The notes beneath the pieces are model-generated. The model saw only the letters and a program-made list of their open reading frames with translations, was not told where the DNA came from and did not search any database. The translations under genes and the position numbers were made by a program. This document shows, piece by piece, positions 6,877 through 10,650 of a stretch of DNA of 10,650 nucleotides; the first letter of the stretch is position 1, and each line of letters opens with the position of its first letter. The DNA is from Pseudomonadota bacterium (GTDB lineage Bacteria; Desulfobacterota; Anaeroferrophillalia; Anaeroferrophillales; Tharpellaceae): assembly GCA_030641485.1 (NCBI GenBank), contig DAOWHJ010000044.1, positions 1 to 10,650 on the forward strand, read 5' to 3'.

Positions 6877-7557
6877 ATGGCTTCAGGTCGAAAAGTTTTG
6901 ATTGTTGATGATAATATCTTTAACCTGAAACTTATCGATTTAATCTTGCAACGTGATGGTTATGAGACTTCTCTGGTTTCAGATAGCCGAACCGTATTGA
7001 AAGTTGTCGAAAGTTTTGCCCCAACCCTTATCCTGCTTGATATCAACATGCCGAACTTAAGCGGTATTGAGGTTTGCCAGCAGCTTAAAGAGAGTGAGGA
7101 GTTTAGGGGCATACCGATTATCTTTGTCACTGGCAACACCGATGATGATACTATAAAACAGGCCTTTGCCGTGGGGGGTCACGATTATGTCAGAAAACCG
7201 GTTAATGAGATCGAGCTTCTGACCCGCATGCAATCGGTCAATAACCAGGTCGAGTTAATTGAACATCTCAAATATGAGGAAAAGCTGAATGGCATTCTGG
7301 AGATGACGGGAACTATCTGTCATGAATTTAATCAGCCCCTGCAAGTCATCTCCGGCTCTGCCGAGTTACTTTTGCAAGAAATTCCAGGTCATGCCCCGGG
7401 GCGTGACCTGGCTGAAACAATTGTTGAGCAAGCCTTGAGGTTGGGTGCGATCAATCGCAAGTTGATGAAAGTTACCCGCTATGAAAAACAGCCCTATATT
7501 GGCAGCAGCACGATTGTTGATCTTGATAAAGCATCTATTGACAGGAGGGAGAAATGA
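6877..7557 (+). CDS. Receiver fused to a HisKA-type dimerisation/phosphotransfer domain, no ATPase domain
   Basis: A 226-residue cytoplasmic signalling protein. The receiver, about 6-122, has D11/D12, phosphoacceptor D55 (LLDINMPN), T85 (FVTGN) and K107 (RKPV). It is followed by a helical DHp domain with an H-box at 145-160 (GTICHEFNQPLQVISG), phospho-His candidate H149, similar to HEINQPL-type kinases of the DctB/FixL class. The second helix is about 176-202. The protein stops at IVDLDKASIDRREK, exactly where a kinase would enter its ATP-binding domain, so it cannot autophosphorylate. Likely role: phosphotransfer, phosphatase or scaffold between other relay members, or regulation of a kinase by hetero-dimerisation. 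It could be a decayed kinase, but the receiver and H-box look intact. AAGGAG lies 5 bases before the ATG, and its end overlaps the next receiver gene by 4 bases. Confidence 0.88.
   Translation: MASGRKVLIVDDNIFNLKLIDLILQRDGYETSLVSDSRTVLKVVESFAPTLILLDINMPNLSGIEVCQQLKESEEFRGIPIIFVTGNTDDDTIKQAFAVGGHDYVRKPVNEIELLTRMQSVNNQVELIEHLKYEEKLNGILEMTGTICHEFNQPLQVISGSAELLLQEIPGHAPGRDLAETIVEQALRLGAINRKLMKVTRYEKQPYIGSSTIVDLDKASIDRREK
7384..7411. repeat. 28-base near-perfect palindrome inside the REC-DHp gene
   Basis: Thirteen of fourteen base pairs match: CCAGGTCA and TGACCTGG flank a CCCC/GGGG centre, with one T/G mismatch that would be a wobble pair in RNA. It falls between the two DHp helices (about residues 169-179, around PGHAPGRD), a turn where sequence constraint is low. 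Confidence 0.85.
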
Positions 7558-7940
7558 AAAGAGTTTTGGTCGTTGATGATGAGAAGGGAGTCCGTGACCT
7601 TTTTTGCAGGGTACTGGAAACGGCAGGTTACGAGGTTGCATCGGCTGAGAGTGGAGAACAAGCTTTAGAGATTCTTGAACAGGAAAATTTTTCACTGCTG
7701 CTCTTTGATCTTAACCTGCCGGGGATTGACGGAATTGAGCTTTGCAAAAGAGTCCGTAAACTTTTGCCGATTTCGATTATTTTCGCGATAACCGGTTACG
7801 CCTCACTGTTTCACCTACATGACTGTCGTCAGGCGGGCTTTGATGACTATTTCATTAAACCGATATCGATCAAGGATTTGCTGGCAGAGGTAAGACTCGC
7901 GTCTAAAAAGATTGATCGCTGGCTTGATCGTGAAGCGTAG
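7554..7940 (+). CDS. Single-domain response regulator (CheY-like receiver)
   Basis: A 128-residue stand-alone receiver. D8/D9 acidic pair, phosphoacceptor D52 (LLFDLNLPG), T80 (AITGYA) and K102 (FIKPIS) are all present, so it should accept phosphate. There is no output domain; the last 20 residues are the final receiver helix plus a short charged tail. An excellent ribosome site (AGGAGG, 5 bases before the ATG) and a 4-base ATGA overlap with the REC-DHp gene indicate co-translation. It probably shuttles phosphate between the hybrid kinase downstream and the DHp of its upstream neighbour, or acts by protein binding as CheY and Spo0F do. The partner assignment is inference from position. Confidence 0.93.
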   Translation: MKRVLVVDDEKGVRDLFCRVLETAGYEVASAESGEQALEILEQENFSLLLFDLNLPGIDGIELCKRVRKLLPISIIFAITGYASLFHLHDCRQAGFDDYFIKPISIKDLLAEVRLASKKIDRWLDREA

Positions 7941-8088
7941 TCACTCTCTTAAACAAAGTTTCTACCTGGTTTTTGTGGGTTGGTCGCTCCGGCTGCAGAT
8001 AGAGTCACCGATAAAACTATTCCACCGATTTTACCTGGCGACGACCAACTCCTGACAGCCTCAGGAATAAAAGGGGTACTTCTCAACC
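7941..8088 (+). other. Spacer between receiver gene and small ORF, with long-range inverted repeat
   Basis: Contains GTTGGTCG (7979-7986) and its exact complement CGACCAAC (8042-8049), which could close a structured loop of about 55 bases in the transcript. A GTG-started 41-codon frame (7930-8055) also crosses it, but it has no ribosome site and no recognisable content, so I do not call it a gene. No known riboswitch class was recognised. Confidence 0.4.
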
Positions 8089-8223
8089 TTGGTTCAAGTG
8101 AATGGGCTGAAAAAAGCCCAAATAATTGAGACTGCGGCAAAAAAGGGTCGCAGGGAATCAGGCCTTGAGGCTCTAGCTTCTTTGCGTAATGATATTGAAC
8201 AACATTTATTGTTAGAAATTTAA
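8089..8223 (+). CDS. Possible small helical protein upstream of the hybrid kinase
   Basis: An open frame of 44 codons from TTG 8089, or 41 from GTG 8098, ending at TAA 8221-8223, five bases before the kinase ATG. The product, with LKKAQIIETAAKKGRRESG then LEALASLRNDIEQHLLLEI, has a soluble, amphipathic helical pattern typical of real protein and unlike a random frame. AAGGGG at 8071-8076 lies 12 bases before the TTG, a rather long spacing, and both starts are non-ATG. The kinase ATG has no visible ribosome site of its own, so coupling to this frame would explain its translation. I do not recognise the family; it might instead be a non-coding spacer. Confidence 0.4.
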   Translation: MVQVNGLKKAQIIETAAKKGRRESGLEALASLRNDIEQHLLLEI

Positions 8224-8228
8224 AAATT

Positions 8229-10650
8229 ATGTTGAAACGATTTATGCCTTTTTTTGCTGCCATCACCCTGCTTCTCGGGCTCTTTTTTTACCAGATTCGA
8301 CATGGTGAAATTAAAATAATTAAAGAACGGCTGGCTTTGTCTGAAATGGCCCATGTCAAGTTGCAGGAGAAGTTACTGGAAACTTTTTTTATCGCTCACT
8401 TGACTGACGTTGCCATTATCTCCGAACTCCAGGAACTCAAAAAAGTTGCTTCAGGATCAACTGATTACAGCTCTCTAGAGAATGATTTTCTCTCCTTTTC
8501 TAAAACCCGGGGTCTTTATGACCAGATTCGCTACCTTGATAAATACGGTCTTGAGAAAATTCGCGTCGATTTAAAAGATGGTAAGCCTTTCCTGGTCCCA
8601 AGTGAACTTTTACAAAATAAATCAGACCGCTACTACTTCAAGGAGATCATCCAACTTCAACCAGGAAAGCTCTTCCTCTCGCCTTTAGATCTCAACATTG
8701 AACAGCATGAAATTGAGCTTCCATTCAAACCAATGTTGAGAATCGGGACCCCGATTCTCAACATTGACGGTGAGGTTCAGGGAGCTCTGATAATCAATTA
8801 TCTGGCGGCCTCGATGCTCACAGCTTTCAAAGAATCAAGCTTTGATTCACACGGTGAAAACTCCCTCCTCAACCGTAAAGGGTTCTGGCTCTCATCAACA
8901 AAAAGTGAGAATGAGTGGGGTTTCATGATGGCCGAACGGCGGATGAATACTTTTGCCCAATCCTATCCTGCGGCTTGGAAAAGAATCATCCTTGAACGAA
9001 ACGGTCAACTTAAGAACAGAGCCGGACTCTTCTCCTTCTCCTCGTTCAACCCGATAGCCTTAATCCGCGGCGTACCGTCCAGCTACAGCTACCAGAACGC
9101 CGGTCCTAAAGAAGATATGAGACAGATATCCTATCCTTGGAAAATAGTCTCATTGATAAGCCATGCTCAATTACAAAAAATTGTCGACCAAAAACTTAAA
9201 CATAAGGATAGGCTCTGGCTCGGACTTTTCACTCTGCTTTTTTTCCTCTCCGGGTCTTTGCTGTGGATATTTCTCAAATATCGACAGAAAGAGCTGGAGC
9301 AACAGGAGCGAATCACGCAAATTAATGCTTCCCTAGAAACCAGAATTGAAGAGAGAACCCAGCAGTTAAATTATAGTAACAAAAAATTGTCGACCATTAT
9401 TGAGACGACCTCACAAGGCTTTATCATGATCGACAGCAAGGTTCGGGTTATTGAGATCAACCCGGCCATGTTAAGCATGATCGGACGTTCATACCCGGAG
9501 GTAATCGGTGCGTCATGGTTTGATCTGATTAGTGATGAATATCGGGATTCCCTACATAAAGAGATTTCCCTACGTAAAAAAGGTCTGATTGGCGAGTATG
9601 ATATTGAGATACCAAGACCAGATGGCAGTACATGCTCTTGCCATTTCTCATCAACCCCTCTGCTCAATGAGCTAAATGAGGTTGACGGCAGCTTTGCTCT
9701 GGTCAGTGATATCGGCGAGCGCCTTGAATTTGAACAAAATCTTGAAAAAGCGAAAGATGAAGCAGAAAAAAACAGTGCCGCAAAAACCCTCTTTCTCTCA
9801 AGTATGAGCCATGAATTCCGCACGCCGATGAAATCAATTTCAGGGTTTGCCCAACTCTTGGCGGCTGAAGAGTCCTTGAGTTCGAAACAGCAAGATTATG
9901 TTGACAAGATCCTGGTTTCTGGCGACCATCTTAAAGTTTTAATTAACGATATTCTCGATCTGGCAAAGATTGAAGCTGGAGCCGTAGAGATCAATCTCGT
10001 CAACATCGACATTTGTACGACCATGAATGAAGTAATCGGTATAATGGCCCCCCAGGCGGCAAAGCGTGAAATTGAACTTCTCCCCCGAGAACCTGAAACT
10101 CACTATTTAGTCAAAGCTGACTCTTTAAGACTACAGCAAATTATCCTGAACCTTTTGAGTAATGCGATTAAATACAACCAGACCGGTGGCCGAGTCGAAG
10201 TTTATTGTGACAAAATCAGTCAAAACCGGCTTCGGCTCAATGTCGTTGATGGTGGCCTCGGGATTGCAACAGATCAGCTTCCGTTCCTGTTTGAACCATT
10301 TAATCGTTTAGGCATTGAAACCTCAACCATCCAGGGTTCTGGAGTCGGTCTTGCAATCTCCAAAAATCTGGCCACACTTATGAATTGCGACCTTGGGTTA
10401 CTTAAGAAGGATAGTCCCGGATGTCATTTCTATCTCGATCTACCGATTATTGACAAAGCCAGCACGGTTGCCACAGGCACCTCGGTGCAAGAACAAAACC
10501 CTGACTTTCACCTAGCCTCTGTAAATATTGCTAAATCATACACGTTACTTTATATAGAAGACGATGAACTTAACCGGGCGCTCCTGGCCTCCATCATTGA
10601 GGCACGACCCTCCTTTACCCTGCTTAATGCCGTTGATGGTCGCCAGGGGA
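8229..10650 (+). CDS. Membrane hybrid histidine kinase (dCache-PAS-HisKA-HATPase-REC), C-terminus beyond window
   Basis: 807 codons are in the window with no stop. Order: membrane helix 1 at about 6-21; periplasmic dCache-type sensor, about 25-325, with a family-like MLRIGTPILNIDGEVQGALI motif; membrane helix 2 at 329-349; a short coiled coil; a PAS domain at about 388-505; HisKA with phospho-acceptor H528 (SHEFRTPMKSISG); HATPase with N-box N645 (LNLLSNAIKYN), G1 box D674 (DGGLGI, fitting DxGxG), FEPFNRLG and G2 (GSGVGLAIS); then a linker and the start of a receiver at about 771 (LLYIEDDELN, D778/D779). The receiver's phosphoacceptor is outside the window. All catalytic motifs present are intact, so it should be an active kinase. 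The ATG is chosen because the frame is closed upstream by a TGA at 8196; no ribosome site is visible. Sensor ligand unknown. Confidence 0.94.
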   Translation, partial: MLKRFMPFFAAITLLLGLFFYQIRHGEIKIIKERLALSEMAHVKLQEKLLETFFIAHLTDVAIISELQELKKVASGSTDYSSLENDFLSFSKTRGLYDQIRYLDKYGLEKIRVDLKDGKPFLVPSELLQNKSDRYYFKEIIQLQPGKLFLSPLDLNIEQHEIELPFKPMLRIGTPILNIDGEVQGALIINYLAASMLTAFKESSFDSHGENSLLNRKGFWLSSTKSENEWGFMMAERRMNTFAQSYPAAWKRIILERNGQLKNRAGLFSFSSFNPIALIRGVPSSYSYQNAGPKEDMRQISYPWKIVSLISHAQLQKIVDQKLKHKDRLWLGLFTLLFFLSGSLLWIFLKYRQKELEQQERITQINASLETRIEERTQQLNYSNKKLSTIIETTSQGFIMIDSKVRVIEINPAMLSMIGRSYPEVIGASWFDLISDEYRDSLHKEISLRKKGLIGEYDIEIPRPDGSTCSCHFSSTPLLNELNEVDGSFALVSDIGERLEFEQNLEKAKDEAEKNSAAKTLFLSSMSHEFRTPMKSISGFAQLLAAEESLSSKQQDYVDKILVSGDHLKVLINDILDLAKIEAGAVEINLVNIDICTTMNEVIGIMAPQAAKREIELLPREPETHYLVKADSLRLQQIILNLLSNAIKYNQTGGRVEVYCDKISQNRLRLNVVDGGLGIATDQLPFLFEPFNRLGIETSTIQGSGVGLAISKNLATLMNCDLGLLKKDSPGCHFYLDLPIIDKASTVATGTSVQEQNPDFHLASVNIAKSYTLLYIEDDELNRALLASIIEARPSFTLLNAVDGRQG
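8731..8766. repeat. 36-base palindrome inside the dCache coding region
   Basis: Seventeen-base arms (8731-8747 and 8750-8766) are exact reverse complements around a two-base centre (AC). The element encodes the conserved PMLRIGTPILNID stretch of the sensor domain. A second, smaller inverted repeat GAATCAA/TTGATTC lies at 8832-8848. Confidence 0.9.

Noticed and set aside
7930..8055. GTG-started 41-codon plus-strand frame overlapping the receiver stop
   Set aside because: There is no ribosome site and no recognisable composition; retained only as a remark on the spacer.
8106..8121. GGGCT-gaaaaa-AGCCC hairpin as an intrinsic terminator
   Set aside because: The stem is only 5 bp and no T-tract follows on either strand. 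It lies inside the possible small gene upstream of the kinase.
7949..8266. 105-codon minus-strand frame over the receiver-kinase gap
   Set aside because: It opposes the operon, starts inside the kinase gene, and its product shows no domain or helical pattern. The plus-strand small frame is better supported by position.
9371..9823. 150-codon minus-strand frame inside the hybrid kinase
   Set aside because: It is antisense to clear PAS and HisKA coding sequence and has no recognisable product.
10248..10265. Kinase G1 box reading DGGLGI instead of the common DTGIGI
   Set aside because: It still fits the essential DxGxG pattern, so it is not evidence of an inactive kinase.

Overview
The window reads as part of the chromosome of a Gram-negative bacterium, most likely a deltaproteobacterium (Desulfobacterota/Desulfuromonadota-like). 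The Gram-negative call rests on a complete outer-membrane factor plus a periplasmic adaptor of a tripartite efflux pump. The deltaproteobacterial call is an inference from the style of the signalling genes: a REC protein ending in a helical linker and LuxR helix-turn-helix of a type I associate with that group, a receiver fused to a kinase dimerisation domain without an ATPase domain, a CZB chemoreceptor and a large dCache/PAS hybrid kinase. Base composition is moderate and even; no insertion sequence, integrase, tRNA, rRNA or CRISPR array was seen.

Left part (1-3124, minus strand): a tightly packed efflux operon in the order tolC-like outer-membrane factor, membrane-fusion adaptor, RND permease (permease cut by the window edge). 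The junctions overlap by 4 and 8 bases, so the three are probably translated together. Upstream lies a divergent control region (3125-3503). It holds a FNR/CRP-type palindrome placed exactly as in a class II activated promoter reading toward the pump genes.

Middle part (3504-6733, plus strand): a REC-linker-LuxR response regulator, then a 329-base gap with a perfect 25-bp inverted repeat (4447-4501). Next is a methyl-accepting chemotaxis protein whose periplasmic sensor contains two CZB zinc-binding units in tandem, with all ligand positions repeated at an exact 91-residue offset.

Right part (6877-10650, plus strand): a likely phosphorelay cluster. It holds a receiver fused to a histidine phosphotransfer/dimerisation domain that lacks an ATPase domain, a single-domain receiver overlapping it by 4 bases, a possible 41-44 codon small gene, and a membrane hybrid histidine kinase (dCache-TM-PAS-HisKA-HATPase-REC) running off the end. 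Together they give a plausible His-Asp-His-Asp chain, but partner specificity is not shown by the sequence.

The least ordinary items are the tandem periplasmic CZB sensor, the FNR-like control of an efflux operon, the ATPase-less REC-DHp protein, and three long near-perfect palindromes, two of them inside coding sequence.
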